Assembly (NCBI GenBank): GCA_964036295.1
Contig: OZ038465.1
Location: 24,772,870 to 24,836,869 of the forward strand
Direction: 5' to 3'
Length of the DNA stretch: 64,000 bases
DNA from: Plumapathes pennacea
Lineage: Eukaryota > Cnidaria > Anthozoa > Antipatharia > Myriopathidae
Under the pieces are notes generated by a model. It ran no database searches and had not been told where the DNA came from. It was given only the letters and a program-made list of their open reading frames with translations. A program made the position numbers and the translations under genes. Positions 20,628 to 32,141 of this stretch are shown here, piece after piece (positions within the stretch are counted from its first letter, which is position 1; every line of letters begins with the position of its first letter).

Positions 20628-23232
20628 TAGATCAGGCTCTGTACGCATGGTTTGTTCAGATGAGGCAGAAAGGTGTACCCCTAAGTGGCCCGGTACTGAG
20701 GGAGAAGGCACTTAACTATGCCAAAGAGCTGGATATCAAAGATTTCATTGCTTCTAATGGCTGGTTTGACCGGTGGGAGAATCGCCATGACGTCCCCTTT
20801 AAGGAAATTTCGGGCGAAGCGCAGTTATGCACCATAAAGATTACAGCCTCTTGCAAAGAATCCACCCTTCCAACCCTTCTTTTAAACTACGCCCTGCTCG
20901 GCATATTCAATGCCGATGAGTTTGGTCTATTTTACTAGAAATACGATAATCGCAGATACCCCCTCGCTCTGCCATTGATGGGACTTTTACTTTGGTACTC
21001 CCAACAAGAGTAGACTTTGTTTTGCCGAAATGTTGACTCAATCTTTTCTTCGAAGTCAAGTGCTACACGCAAAGGACGGAGAAAAAGAGTGGTGTGTGTT
21101 ATACTTTTGCGTTGAAAAAAGAGTCGATTGCGTGACGAAGAACGTATTTCCCACGGTCGGCACGTCAAATTAATTCATACAGTCTGCCAAGGACGTTCTC
21201 AAAATTTAATACTTAAATTTTGAAGTTGGTCGGCCGTCGTAGTACGGAAAAAAGGAACACTGATTTTCCAATTTTGAATTCATAGGCAGTACAATTAAAT
21301 AGGCTTCCTGTGCGATTTGTGTTTACTCTGGACTGCATGCACCAGACCCCGGGAATGCATATTTAATAGGCTCGAATTGTTTTGTATGTAAACCCGCTCA
21401 AAACAGCATGATTTCTCCCAGAATCAAAGCGAAACTTGAACGGTTTACTTCAAATTATACACGGGCTTCAGACCTAGTCATACTTCTAAAGGCTTGCGAA
21501 CGATTCTCGCTGCAATCACCGCGTGTCAGATTACAGAAAAATAAGACATCTGACTAAATCATTCACCAAGTTCCGATTGCTCTGAGCGAATACGGTAGCC
21601 GAAACTGGCGACAGAAGCGTATTAAAACAATACTTCGAGGGAAAATGATCAGCATACAGATTTTAATACATTCTTGAAGTGATCGAGTTACAGGTTATAC
21701 GGGATAGAATATATTTGTCACGGTGATTTTTCGATTTTCACTGACTAACCTTTGTTGCTTGTTCTTTCTAAATAAGTATCTGATTTCAACACAAAACGGC
21801 GTCTGAAGCTCCCGATTTGTTTGCAAGCGCTGTTCCCTTTGCGGAGCCATTTCTTCGGCACGCTTCTCTTTATGATGCTGTCAATTATAACAGGATTGTC
21901 GCCTTTTCTCGAGACGAATTAGGCGCTGTTCGCTCGTTTCACGATTTTGCCTTGCTCGTGCCTGTTCCCTTCTTATTTGAAGACGAGCTTCGCAAGACTG
22001 TTGTGTTTCAAGTTTTCCAGTTTTTAAGTTTTCCATTTTCGTGAACGCAGCTACGATATATTGTTGCTTCGTTCAAATCTAATTGCTTCCCTCAAATTCC
22101 GAGTAAAACTACAGTGCACACGTGATCGATCCGGCCTTTGTTATTGGTTATGCAGGGTAACCGCTCCTAAAGTCGTACGCCAGACAGACTGACTGACAGA
22201 CGAACGTTAAATTTCGAGATGGCGACAGGCTTGGAGTCCCCAAGTTACGCGATATTACGCGATATTAATGCATTAGCGCCGTGATTATTACCCTCACTTC
22301 GCTTCGCTTCGCTCGGGGACAAAACCCCACCAGACAAATCGATGCATCTGAAATCAGAAAATTGTGTCGGAGGGAAATGCAGTAAAGTACGCCTAACTGG
22401 ACTTGCAGCTGATAATGCCCCTGGAGACAAACTACCCATATTTGTGATAGGCAAGTTACAAGAGAGCAAGACCGGAAGTTTGAATGTAAGGGGAGAAAAG
22501 CAGCCCTTGTAGTCGACAACTAGCCCACCCACCCCAACATTCCAAACTTCAAGGCTATAAGTTTAGTGTTTTTACCACCATAAACTACATGCAAAATCCA
22601 ACCTATGGACCAATGTGTCATAAGGGCAACAAAGGCATATTGCAGTGCGTCTGTGGTGCGCAAGAAGATTGATGCTCCAGAGAAGGGCAAGGTTGATCAA
22701 TGACAATCTTAGCAGGGGCATGGAACAAAGTAATGCCTGACACAATCCAGAAATGCTTCGAAAAGGCAGGTATTTACAGTGAAGCACAGGCAAATGCCAT
22801 TCATGATCTGGACAACCCTTTCAGAACCCTAAGTAATTAAATAGAGTCTTTGAGAGAAGCTTTTCCTGAAGCTGTACCAGCAAATGTCACCGCAGACGAT
22901 ATAATCGGCCTCAATGAAGCCATATCCACCTTAAGGTCGAGTTCGTTGACGGATGAAGAGATTCTGGCAGAATTCTGAGGTGACGAGGAAGCTATGGAAG
23001 AGGACGAAGGCATAGATGAAGTTGAGGTCGTAGAGAAATGCCCCAAGAATCCCATTGCAAGAGAGGTCAGATCCGCATTTGATGTGCTGACTTCATACAA
23101 TCTGTTCATGGATGAGGGTGCAGAGGAAATCCGAAGCCATGCACAGCGGATAGAATTAATAGCAGAGAGGATCATCAGGAGTTGCCAACGACAGCAGACG
23201 CTGCATTTACTTTTTCTGCCTAAGCGATAAGA
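20628..23232 (+). pseudogene. Tigger/pogo-type transposase, split by Helitron-like copy B
   Basis: Encodes a Tc1/mariner-superfamily transposase that would bind element ends and cut DNA. Block 1 (20628-20938) has the CENP-B-like HTH: MRQKGVPLSGPVLREKAL, FIASNGWFDRWENRH, then IFNADEFGLFY with the first catalytic Asp. Block 2 (22320-22513) resumes with SKVRLTGLAADNAPGDKLPI and FVIGK. A further block (22530-22700) has LVFLPP and QPMDQ, carrying the second metal site. The C-terminal acidic tail (22700-23232) includes DEEAMEEDEGIDEVEV. Several stops and frameshifts are present (22511-22513, 22838, 22977). The stop after FGLFY is supplied by the inserted element's CTAG end. A Tigger-like GAGTTACCGGGGTTCTAC end lies at 23518-23536; its left partner was not found. 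Confidence 0.85.
20935..22319 (-). mobile_element. Helitron-like element, copy B (complete ends)
   Basis: A 1385-bp element. In minus orientation it starts TCCCCGAGCGAAGCG and ends CTAG followed by T. The Arg-rich block is at 21817-22040. Deleting it rejoins the interrupted Tigger frame with no gain or loss of bases, so there is no target-site duplication, as expected for rolling-circle elements. The flank before TC is G, not the A most often seen for Helitrons. A small CGAT/ATCG hairpin sits just before the CTAG end. Confidence 0.75.
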
Positions 23233-25063
23233 ACTACGGATACTCAGTTTGGGAAGTTTTGCCTTTATATATTGAAAGCTAAAAAAGTACGTACGAACCC
23301 TGATAACATAAACGAAAATAAATTGAGAGTACTGTATTATTATAAAAATGCATAATCATGTTACAGTTTCTGACGAGATAAGTTTAATTTGCACTGTACT
23401 GTATACTGAAGTGCTTAAAAATCAGTAAACTATCAATTATTAACATGGCAAATTCAGTCGACCCCAATAATTCGAACCCCCACTAACTCAAACTGTTTTT
23501 CGTTTCCCTTCAGAGTTCGAGTTACCGGGGTTCTACATTTTTGATTCGCGAGGAGAACGTTTTGTTATTTGCCGACGTTCTGGTTGACTACAGCAGCTAT
23601 ACCCGGCATATATATTTTTTATACTAGCCACGTACGTGCATCTGGAAACCAATCAAACTTTGATGACATAAATACTGGTACACATCCCAGAGCAAAACAG
23701 CGCAAAAATCGAAACTATTCCGTTTATCCGAGTTTGCTTGAAACTCAATTACAACAATTGCTAACCGGTTCTAGTCTGTATCTTGATTTCTGCATCTGAA
23801 CCTTCAATAAGTGTTAATGGATCATAATAAGGCAGTGCCCTACGTCCAGTACTGAATTTTTCCAAGGATCGAAATGTCTCATAAACAAAAATCAACAAAT
23901 ACATTTAGTGTGTGTCAAAAATAGGTTTCACAACAACCCTGTCTATGTCAACGGCTTGACCAAAAATTACTAAAGCAAACGAGAAAACGGCAAAGGTCTG
24001 AAAAAGTTTGAAATCAAAATCAGTGTCATTTGAGACTACCTGTTCATAAAGGTTGCAATGCTCGAGGATGGGGATATTATTTATGTGCTTTATATAATTA
24101 TTTTTTAGGCATCTATATCTGAGTAGATTAACAAGACTCTACTTCCATGTACGTGTTCAGCAGTGGAGGAATACATTTCTCGCACTGTCGTTGCTTGCTT
24201 AAATTAAATATGCACACGAAGCCCCGTTTTACTTGTGCTTCTGTGAGATCCAGGCTGCATGAAGCGTCTAATTAAGGCCAAGTTTCCCCTTCAAGTACAT
24301 TTTCAAGTGATGTAGACGTTGTAAGAAAGAGTCGGATTATTTCAAACAGCTTAACTAAATAATAGTTGGCAAACTGCAAAGTATGTAATCATCACGCGTG
24401 TCATTAGTTTTAAGCAATGCGGTGAGAGGCAAGAGTACAAACGGAATTGATTTTGTACAACAAGATGGACGGCTGTAAAGGGCCCGGATATTTTGCCATT
24501 GTAAGGGAGGCAAGCTTTCTAGTCGTAAAAGAAGTAAACGATTTCTGTACAGCATCGACTGGCCGACCACAATCCCAGACGCCAATATTGTTTTAAAACT
24601 TAGATAACTTTTTAGAAAGTATCAGCAAAATACAGTAGGTGGAAATCTTACAATGGATAACCGTGAAAATTTTCACTGTTTGGCGATTACAGAATTACAA
24701 GGTCTAAATTTTGACAAGACGCTCCGCTCGACGTACAACACAATAAAAAGTGGAATTTTCATACTGTATGAGGACTGCTCTGCACAGTGTGTGTTTAAAG
24801 CCATCACAGATATATTGGACTATCGATCCTTTAGCATTTTTTTTGTACTCAGATAAGTTGATCTAAAAAGGTGTTTCCGACGGTTGATTTTTTGTTTGTT
24901 CAGAGAATATTTAAAGTCAAAGTCGGGAGATGAACTTTTTATGGAAAGCTTATACGGCAAATGAAATAGCTCGGGATTTAAAACGAAAACAACAAAGGAG
25001 AGACACTTTTCAAAATAACATATCGGTCTATGCTTGTGTGCAAACTTTCAACCCAATCCATTG
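23233..25063. other. No recognisable gene beyond Tigger 3' end
   Basis: Includes the Tigger-like terminal sequence near 23518-23536, then AT-rich DNA with short unassignable frames (24355-24585 minus, 24653-24856 plus). Confidence 0.5.
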
Positions 25064-25070
25064 TTTTAGC

Positions 25071-25122
25071 TAATTTACATTGTATTTAACGCATGTGAAG
25101 TTCAAAGTTTGAAACAGGCTTC
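25071..25122. repeat. Half of a palindromic MITE
   Basis: Matches the right arm of the palindrome at 12954-13075 (TTTACATTGTATTTAACGC ... AAACAGGCTT) without a left arm. Confidence 0.65.
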
Positions 25123-25263
25123 AGTGCCATTCAGAAAGCTTTTACGCTGCCTATATGTTGCAGCTGATGAAGTGTCTACATTTTTTAAAGGCATAAAGTT
25201 ATTAGGATTAATCATTTACTGATTTTCGCTGTAGATTACCTGAAAAACTAGCTTGTGTAGCTA

Positions 25264-25510
25264 AGGCCCCGTCCACACTATACCGGGTAAATATGAAAAC
25301 GGAGTTTTTATACGAAAATGCTTCGACAGTTTTCCGTCCACACTATCTTTTTTGAATCGTTTTTGTTGCCCACACTAATACGCTGGACCAATTGAAAAGC
25401 GTGAAATCCCCAGATTGAGCATGTGCATCATGATCACATGATCATCATTGCGTCACGCGTTTTCGAAAAGCTCCGTTTACACCGTCCACACTACAACAAA
25501 ACCGGCGCTT
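25264..25510. mobile_element. MITE with GGCCCCGTCCACACTA end
   Basis: Starts GGCCCCGTCCACACTATACC. Contains repeated CCGTCCACACTA motifs at 25268, 25337 and 25483, and inverted CGGAGTTTTTA/AAGCTCCGTTTA segments. Non-coding. The right border is not exactly defined. Confidence 0.5.
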
Positions 25511-25559
25511 TAGAATATGTGACCTTCCTGAGGAAAAGGGTCATTAGGGTGAGAAACGA

Positions 25560-25665
25560 AAACGCGTTTATACGATTGTTTAAACGCGTCTAATATTCGT
25601 TTAAACGCGTTTAAAAATCGTTTAAACGCATTTTAAACGCAAGCATTTTATTCTGTTTAAACGCG
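25560..25665. repeat. GTTTAAACGCG palindromic repeats
   Basis: Six or so GTTTAAACGC units, each self-complementary at TTTAAA, packed in about 100 bases. Confidence 0.8.
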
Positions 25666-26126
25666 AACTTGACTCCAAACAATAATTAATCTAATCAGCC
25701 CGCTAAGCATGTTTATGAAAGCCGGATATCAAGAGTTCACAGCTTAGTTGTTGCCTTGCTTTGGGGCCGTTGTTTGTTTTTGTTTTTGATTTTTTTTGTT
25801 TTTGTTTTGTTTTTGTCAACAAAAGCCATCGAACAAAAGCTGGTAATACTCGCAACACGACTACACTCACAGATTACTCAATGCAACTTATAGTCCCAAG
25901 ATCATTTGCAATGAAGCAATCACTTTATTTCTCTTTTCGACAAATATGTGGTTCTTTAAAGATTGAGGTCACAAAACCTGGCCTACACACACTAAAGTAT
26001 ACCATCATCCAAAGATCGCAAAGTTACCACTTTCGCCCAGTGCAGGCCCGGAATGTTTTGATTGAACATCGGGTTGGGTTAATAGAATCTACCACGTGAA
26101 CTCTAGCCCTCCTATAATGACACTTT

Positions 26127-26290
26127 CTGTTTTATTGAAAAAGTATTCTTCACGACAAGACGGAAACTTCCCAGTGTACTCAGGCCAGTCAAGTACAGTG
26201 CGCTGTATTATTTGGCGCTAAATATACTATCTGGACTAGGAAATATTATGCAGAAGTTCATTGTACATCAGTCGTTTCTTGTGTTTCCCT
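26127..26290. repeat. Interspersed repeat, second copy of 5660-5845
   Basis: Same orientation and order as copy 1; ends at GTACATC. Followed by unrelated sequence. Confidence 0.75.
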
Positions 26291-26924
26291 ACTTGCCCAT
26301 CATCCCGCAAACAAATTTTGGTAAAGCCGTTTTAAGCAAACTAAAAGCGCAAAGCAAGAAGCTGTGTTTCTAATTGCGGTTTTTTGGAGAAATTATCAGT
26401 CGGAAAATTTCCTAGTATTCATGTTTTGTTCTGTCTATTTCAACAAAAAGCAGCTCCCGATATACTGAAATAGGCACCTACAACGTGATCTAATATTAAC
26501 AACCAATACATAGAAAAGGATTTAAGTATTGATATAGAAAAAGGTCATGTCTACACTCTTCCATTGTTCCAAGCAAGAATCCGACTCTTCCAATCGGCAC
26601 TTAAGCTTACTTTTTTGCAGCGCGGCTTCTGTTTAAACACAAGTGCACATTCTCATTTTGGATTTCCAATGTTTACAGACAAAACTGCACGTACAGATAA
26701 TCCGTTTCACAGATAAAAAAGAAAAAATTCCTGCACTAGTGTGGCTTTCTAAAGCTTATATGGATGCAAAGTCTAGTTGTGCTTGAGAGCTGTAGGGGTG
26801 TTACACTGTGCAACAGCGTTGCAAGTTGCTGCAACTGCGGTAAAAGTTCAACTTCCTGCAGCATTGCGCGTACCCCAGACTTCAGAGGTATCTCGAGACA
26901 AATGTTGCCAAGAAAATTGCATAT

Positions 26925-27740
26925 TGTCTTTAGGTCTGAGCCTAAACCTCAGGTGAACTGACTGATAAATTAATTATGAGTGGACCAACTGCGCTTTGAT
27001 TTTGAGGTGCAAACAATCTATTAAAAGTGCAAATATGCAGATAACAACTTCGTAGACTGATCCGGAAGTGCTGAATGTAGCTCAGCTGCTGTATAAAAAT
27101 CTGGTGCTTCTTTTTACAGTTCTTTATTTTGTATGTACAGTAAGGCCCTGTTTAAACACCGATCCTCACACTCGCCGAAACTAATGCAAATAAGCAAACA
27201 CCAATGTTTGAGCTCATTTGCATTAGGTTCGGCGCATGTGAGGAGCGGGGTCTGAACCAGGCCTAAGTTGTTAATTTATGATGTTGGTGCATACAAATTC
27301 GTTGTCAATTGAACAAACAGGGTCTCCCATGGAAGTAGTGTAACGCGGGCTTAAGTGTTTTCATCATTAACACGTCTATAGGCTAAGCTTTTCCCTTAAA
27401 GATGTTGGAGAACAACCTTGTGATTGTTCGTGGTGTTTCTGTAGCAGTAGAACATTAAAGACAAGAAAGTCTTAATAAATTATTTGCTTCTGGTATGGTA
27501 CAATCGGGCAATGGAAGCAGAACAGATTGGATTCGCAGAAAGTCAGCCAAAATGAAATTCACGTCGGGTTCACAGTTGTAAGCAATCATATTGTATGCAA
27601 AAAAAGGAAATTTTTTGCCGGTCGATCCGGAAAAATAGAACCCTTACGATGCGGCAAAAGCAGCCAATAAGTTACAATTTCTGGCATTCCATTTTTTGCT
27701 CTCAACTCTGCAATGAACAGTTGTTGTAAGCTGGTGAACA
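26925..27740. mobile_element. 0.8-kb interspersed repeat E, copy 1
   Basis: Colinear with 46455-47270: ATTGTCTTTAGGTC(T/C)GAG start, AGGCCCTGTTT palindromic MITE (27142-27266), a GTAACGCGGGC segment, and a terminal part (about 27510-27740) that matches the internal region of Helitron-like copy F (GGAAGCAGAACAGATTGG...). It appears to be a composite that spread as a unit. It ends next to the first exon of the 27.8-30.7 kb pseudogene. Confidence 0.75.
27142..27266. mobile_element. Palindromic MITE (AGGCCCTGTTT) within repeat E1
   Basis: Arms of about 50 bp: AGGCCCTGTTTAAAC to CTGAACCAGGCCT, with CTAATGCAAAT and ATTTGCATTAG near the loop. The equivalent copy is at 46671-46793. Confidence 0.75.
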
Positions 27741-27766
27741 AAAGAGGTGGCAAAAGGTGGTGGTGA

Positions 27767-30740
27767 GCAAAAGAGGTGGCAAAAGAGAAAGATATGGCGT
27801 GTGTGGAAGAGCCTGAGCTGGAGGATGCAGATAGTATGGATGACGAAGACGACCCAGATTGGTGCTGCAAGCTTGAGGTTGATGATGATGATAAAGAGAA
27901 GAATAGTCTATCGACAAACAATATCAGGCAAGTGTTTGTGATTTGTTATTGGCAATCATAATATTACACATGACCACTTTTATATTTTGTTTCTAGAGGA
28001 GATAAAGCTTTACACTTTTGCTCTATTTTCCAGATAAACATTTTATTAAATACAATGATAGAAAAATGAAAGAAAAAAATTACTACGACATATAACATTT
28101 TTTTACAAATGGCTCGATTTGAGAAACAACTAGGTGCTTAGCAAAAAACCTGGATAAGGCTACTAGTCTAATAGCCTCAGCATTTTTCTATTTTGATCAC
28201 TTTGTAGTGTTGACAAGGACATCCCTTTCCAGAAAATGCCAAAGTCCATCATGTTCTACTCAAGGATGCTGGCTATATTCTCTATGTTCTCTTTCAAATG
28301 TAAAGAGGAAGGGCCAGAGGTCTCCATGAAGAAGAATGGCATCATGTTGATGGTGGCACAGCAGTGCAGGAACTGTGGCCCAAACTGATATGTGTGGAGG
28401 TCTCAGCCATTGGTACTTGGGCGATACCCAGCAGGGAATATTCTCCTCAGCTTTGCAATTCTGATTGCAGGGGCATCTGTCACTAAAGTGCTCTTGGTAC
28501 TGAAACACATGGGCATCTCCTTGTACAGTGCACATATTTACTTTCTACATCAAAGAAAGTTCCTATTCCCAGCCATTCTGTCCTACTGGGAACAATTCAG
28601 GCTGCCCTGGTAAATCAGCTGAAAGAAAAAAGAAGTCATTTGGAGTGGAGATGGGAGGTTTGACTCTATGGGACACTGCGAAATATGGAGCCTATACAAT
28701 GTTCTGTTGCACAATTTCTAAAATTGTACATTTTGAACTGGTTCATGTATGCTATCAGGTATTAGTACAAAAAATCATTATAGGATATAGCGAAAAACAA
28801 CTGAGATCCAGTTACAACAAGCCTGATTAACCCAAATTCCCTAATCGTTTATCTCAGGTACAGTATAGCCTGGTTGCCCAGATTGATTAAGGCAACTCAG
28901 CATCCCATCATCTACAAGCTCTCTTGTAGTGTCAAGTTAAAAATCAGCCACTGGTACAAACAAAAGTAAGAAAATTTCTTATGTTGTTTCAGTGATCTAT
29001 TGTATCTTGAATATAATATAATACTGTATGCTTTTGGTGTCAGGCAAATCAAGTGAAAAGCAGCAAGGAAATGGAGTTGAAAGGGGCCAAAGACTGTTTC
29101 GCCTTCCTAAAGGCAGCAGGATTGTCTATTGCTATGTTCATATCAGACAGACATTGGTCTATTGCTAAATAGATAAGAGAGGAACAACCAACAACCAAAC
29201 ACTTTTTCGATATTTGGTACGTGGCTAAATCAGTAACAAAAAAGTTACTCTAAGTTGGAAAGGAAAGTGGCTGCAAACTCCTTGTGAAATGGCAAAAGGC
29301 CATAAAGAACCACTTGCACTGTTGTGCTACATCCACCAAGGTTGGATTTGGTGAGGTAATTGTAGCAAAATGGAAGTTCATAACGAGGCATGTCTGCACT
29401 AAACATAACAAGCATCAAGAACCTCTTTCCAAACAGTGTGTGCATGGAGCTCTATCGCGACGATATTGGCCAAAAAGGGTAAGATATTTTTAACAATCAG
29501 TTATCAACATTATGCATCAATTCAAGAAGACCATAATGTTCCCCTCTAAAAAGCATGATATAAAAAGTTTGATTCAATTTAAGGCTGCCATACTGAGGAT
29601 TTTTCCTGAGGTTTAGAATGAGGCTGGAGGAATATGCTCTCCTGAAAGAGAATAGTCTGGGGCTGGGAACTCGCAAATAATGATTTTGCAATATTTATAT
29701 CAGGCACAAATGCTTATATACTGTAGCAAGATGAAACAAATACTGCTGAACACAAGGCTACTGAATGATATTCAAAAGTTGTCCAGTGAAGACCAAACAA
29801 GCTGCTTAGAAGGTTTCCACTCAACTTTGAATCAGTTTCATCAAAGATTGTGTTTTTCATATGGCTTGGAACATACTGCAGGTAGTGTACTTTTACATCC
29901 AATACCAACATTTTTTCTCTCTCTATCTGGAATATTTCCCCTCACTAATCTTTTTTGCTCCACACATTTTTGTTCAAGACAAACAACATCTCAATAGTTT
30001 TGCTGAAAGTTTACAATGTGCATTTCACTCAATTTCTTTTTTTAATTTTCTTCTTTATTTTCTTTTTTTTTTATTTCTTTACTGCATACATATCTTGGCA
30101 AGTTTACATTTTAACCCTTTCACTCCCAAGAGTGACCAACTTCAATTTTCTCCTTTAGTTTCTCACCAGAAACTTATATGATACAGTAGGGAGAACCTGG
30201 CGTTTGATAGTTTGCTAAGATGAAAGGTGATTAAACTATCAATTCTCACTACATGTGCATCACTCATACATTTTCTTTTGAAAAGGTTGAGAGAATCTGC
30301 ATTTTGAGCTTGGGAGTGAAAGGGTTAATGAGAACTTGTTGTGGGAGCCCAAAAATACAAAGGATGGAAATGATTACTTGCGAGTAACATTTCCTAAGTA
30401 TACGTTTGGAGAAGAAGTTGTGCAAGAAATCAGTGTCCCTCCCACTTACGGTAAGTAACAGAAATGATCTGTGTGTAATATATTATTTTATCCACTCTTA
30501 AGAAAGAAACTAAGAATTGTCACAGGTCGACCCAAAAATACACCCTATTGCCTTATGGTCATTTTTTCCTTCAGAATACATGTATGTGGAAGAGGTAAGG
30601 GAACTATTGTTCAGCATGATACTTAAGGAAATGCTATCCTTGCCAAGTACAAGGCTAAAATACCAGCTCCTTTGAACACACAGTTTCCAGACAGACGAAG
30701 TAGAACAGAATCAGTTGTATACTAAGAGAAAGCATAGATA
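27767..30740 (+). pseudogene. Multi-exon transposase-like (DDE) gene, decayed
   Basis: Plus-strand exons with splice signals. An acidic first block (ELEDADSMDDEDDPDW, to 27927, followed by GCAAGT, a possible GC donor). A block at about 28205-28758 carries QQCRNCG, VLGRYPAGNILLSFA, then GDGRFDSMG and AKYGAYTMFCCTISK. Exon 29044-29478 carries KAAGLSIAMFISDRHWS and FFDIWYVAKSVTKKLL. Exon 29704-29881 carries LLNTRLLNDIQKLSS and SCLEGFHSTLN. A block to 30450 carries HILASLHFN and KYTFGEEVVQEISV before GTAAGT; the last is from 30575 (YMYVEEVRELLFSM). Asp/Glu-bearing blocks suggest an RNase-H-fold transposase, possibly Kolobok-like (tentative). In-frame stops (29168, 29251), frameshifts near 28640 and 29858, and a MITE make it non-functional. 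Confidence 0.65.
30111..30328. mobile_element. piggyBac-type MITE, copy 2, inside an exon
   Basis: A 218-bp element counting both flanking TTAA sites. It runs from TTAACCCTTTCACTCC to GGAGTGAAAGGGTTAA. It interrupts the transposase-like exon between ...LASLHFN and ENLLWEP. Collapsing the two TTAA copies to one restores continuous reading. Related end to end to 8920-9122; a third fragment (GGGAGAATCTG to GGAGTGAAAG) is at 61655-61688. Confidence 0.9.
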
Positions 30741-31559
30741 AATGACTCCACACCCTTTAGGTAAGGTTATTAGAGATTAATTTTATTATAGTTTTGTGCA
30801 AAAGCCCATACTTGGAAATGCTAACTCTAATACTGAACTGATCACGAACAACTGCTGATATCATACCCATAAGCTGTTACTTTACTGTTTATCCCTGTTC
30901 CCTCCTAGAAAAACAGCTACAGCTTACAGTGTGTACAACAAATTTAAATTTACCATGTTCTTACCAGACTTCCTTTGCTTGCAGTTGAGGTTCAAGATAT
31001 ACTTCAAGCATTATGCAGCAGTACCAACCAGCCAGCCAAGACAATGGCACGACGGCTCCTACAAAGTTAGAGAAATGTCTAAATGACTATATCATAGGAT
31101 AATGTTATTACAAATGATGCAACTGCATTATACCCATTGGCTACTGTTTATACTGTAGACATAAGCAATGTTTTATTATCTTTGGCAAGCTAACCAGGGA
31201 TCAATAATTAATACAATATTACAGTTCTTGGGTCCAATAGGAATCATTACAACATGGCCATGGCTACAAAGTCCAGCAACAATATTATTTGCATGTCATT
31301 TGTCTTTTGATTCATTCTTATAAAGAATTTTCACACTTGGAAATGTTGCTTCAAGGCTCAGTGACTGCAACTATTATTACTGGCTGACAAGGATGATCAC
31401 TTGGCTACATAAAATACAGAAAACATGCTTTGATATGAATGTAAGTCCAGTGTACACCAGCGAGTTTTCTTTCGCAAAAACACTTACTTATTCTTCGCAC
31501 GGTTACTTCCTTTGCTTGGAAACTTGTAGTTTGGACCCTTTCTGTCTTTCAATAATGCG

Positions 31560-32045
31560 CACGGCAAACTTGCTGAAGCACAGTCCCGTTAGTTAGCGCG
31601 CCAAAGTCTGGGTTGTCGAGAATACAGTTTCCTTCGATTCCGTCGGAGGCAAGTTTACCAATGGCTGCCGTGACTTCATTGCAACAACGGAATTCCATGG
31701 CATTAGAGAGCACCTCTGTATGGCAGTTCCCGCATTTACACCTAAATTCGGAAGAATTAATTGAGAGCCACGAGAGACGGACGTCCACAAATTGCCCTTT
31801 TAGTTATATTATAAATTGAAAATTAACGCCGTTGAAAACTAAATTCTTTTGTTCGGTGATTTTACCGTTTAACGTTCTACTTACCATGCATCCAGAGTTA
31901 TATGATTTTCGGATCTGGCCTCTAATGCAGCAGCAGTTATGCCGTCCTTGTCTTCATCTGGTTCTTCGAGCCTTCAGGAGCAAGAGGCTCGAAGCGGTAT
32001 GGCTCAAAAGGCCCACTGTAACCACGCCAAAATTTTCGTCGTTAT
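31560..32045 (-). pseudogene. P2X7-C-like zinc-binding domain fragment, two exons
   Basis: The minus-strand exon at about 31545-31808 follows an AG acceptor (AACTAAAAG) and reads FRCKCGNCHTEV, then MEFRCCNEVTAAIGKLASDG, the CxCGxC...CC pattern of the cysteine-rich domain named after the P2X7 receptor C-terminus, which I recall as expanded in corals. The upstream exon near 31897-32045 reads GPFEPYRFEPLAPEG before ATG|GTAAGT. In-frame stops around the upstream exon suggest decay, although the cysteine exon itself is clean over about 80 codons. It faces the opposite way to the neighbouring 27.8-30.7 kb pseudogene. Confidence 0.55.
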
Positions 32046-32141
32046 CGCTTAAGAAGTGCAGAAACACTCCTGGAGCTCGAGTTAGACTCGCAATCTTCGG
32101 AACTACATATTTTTTGATAACTTTTTTACCACGCTCTATTT

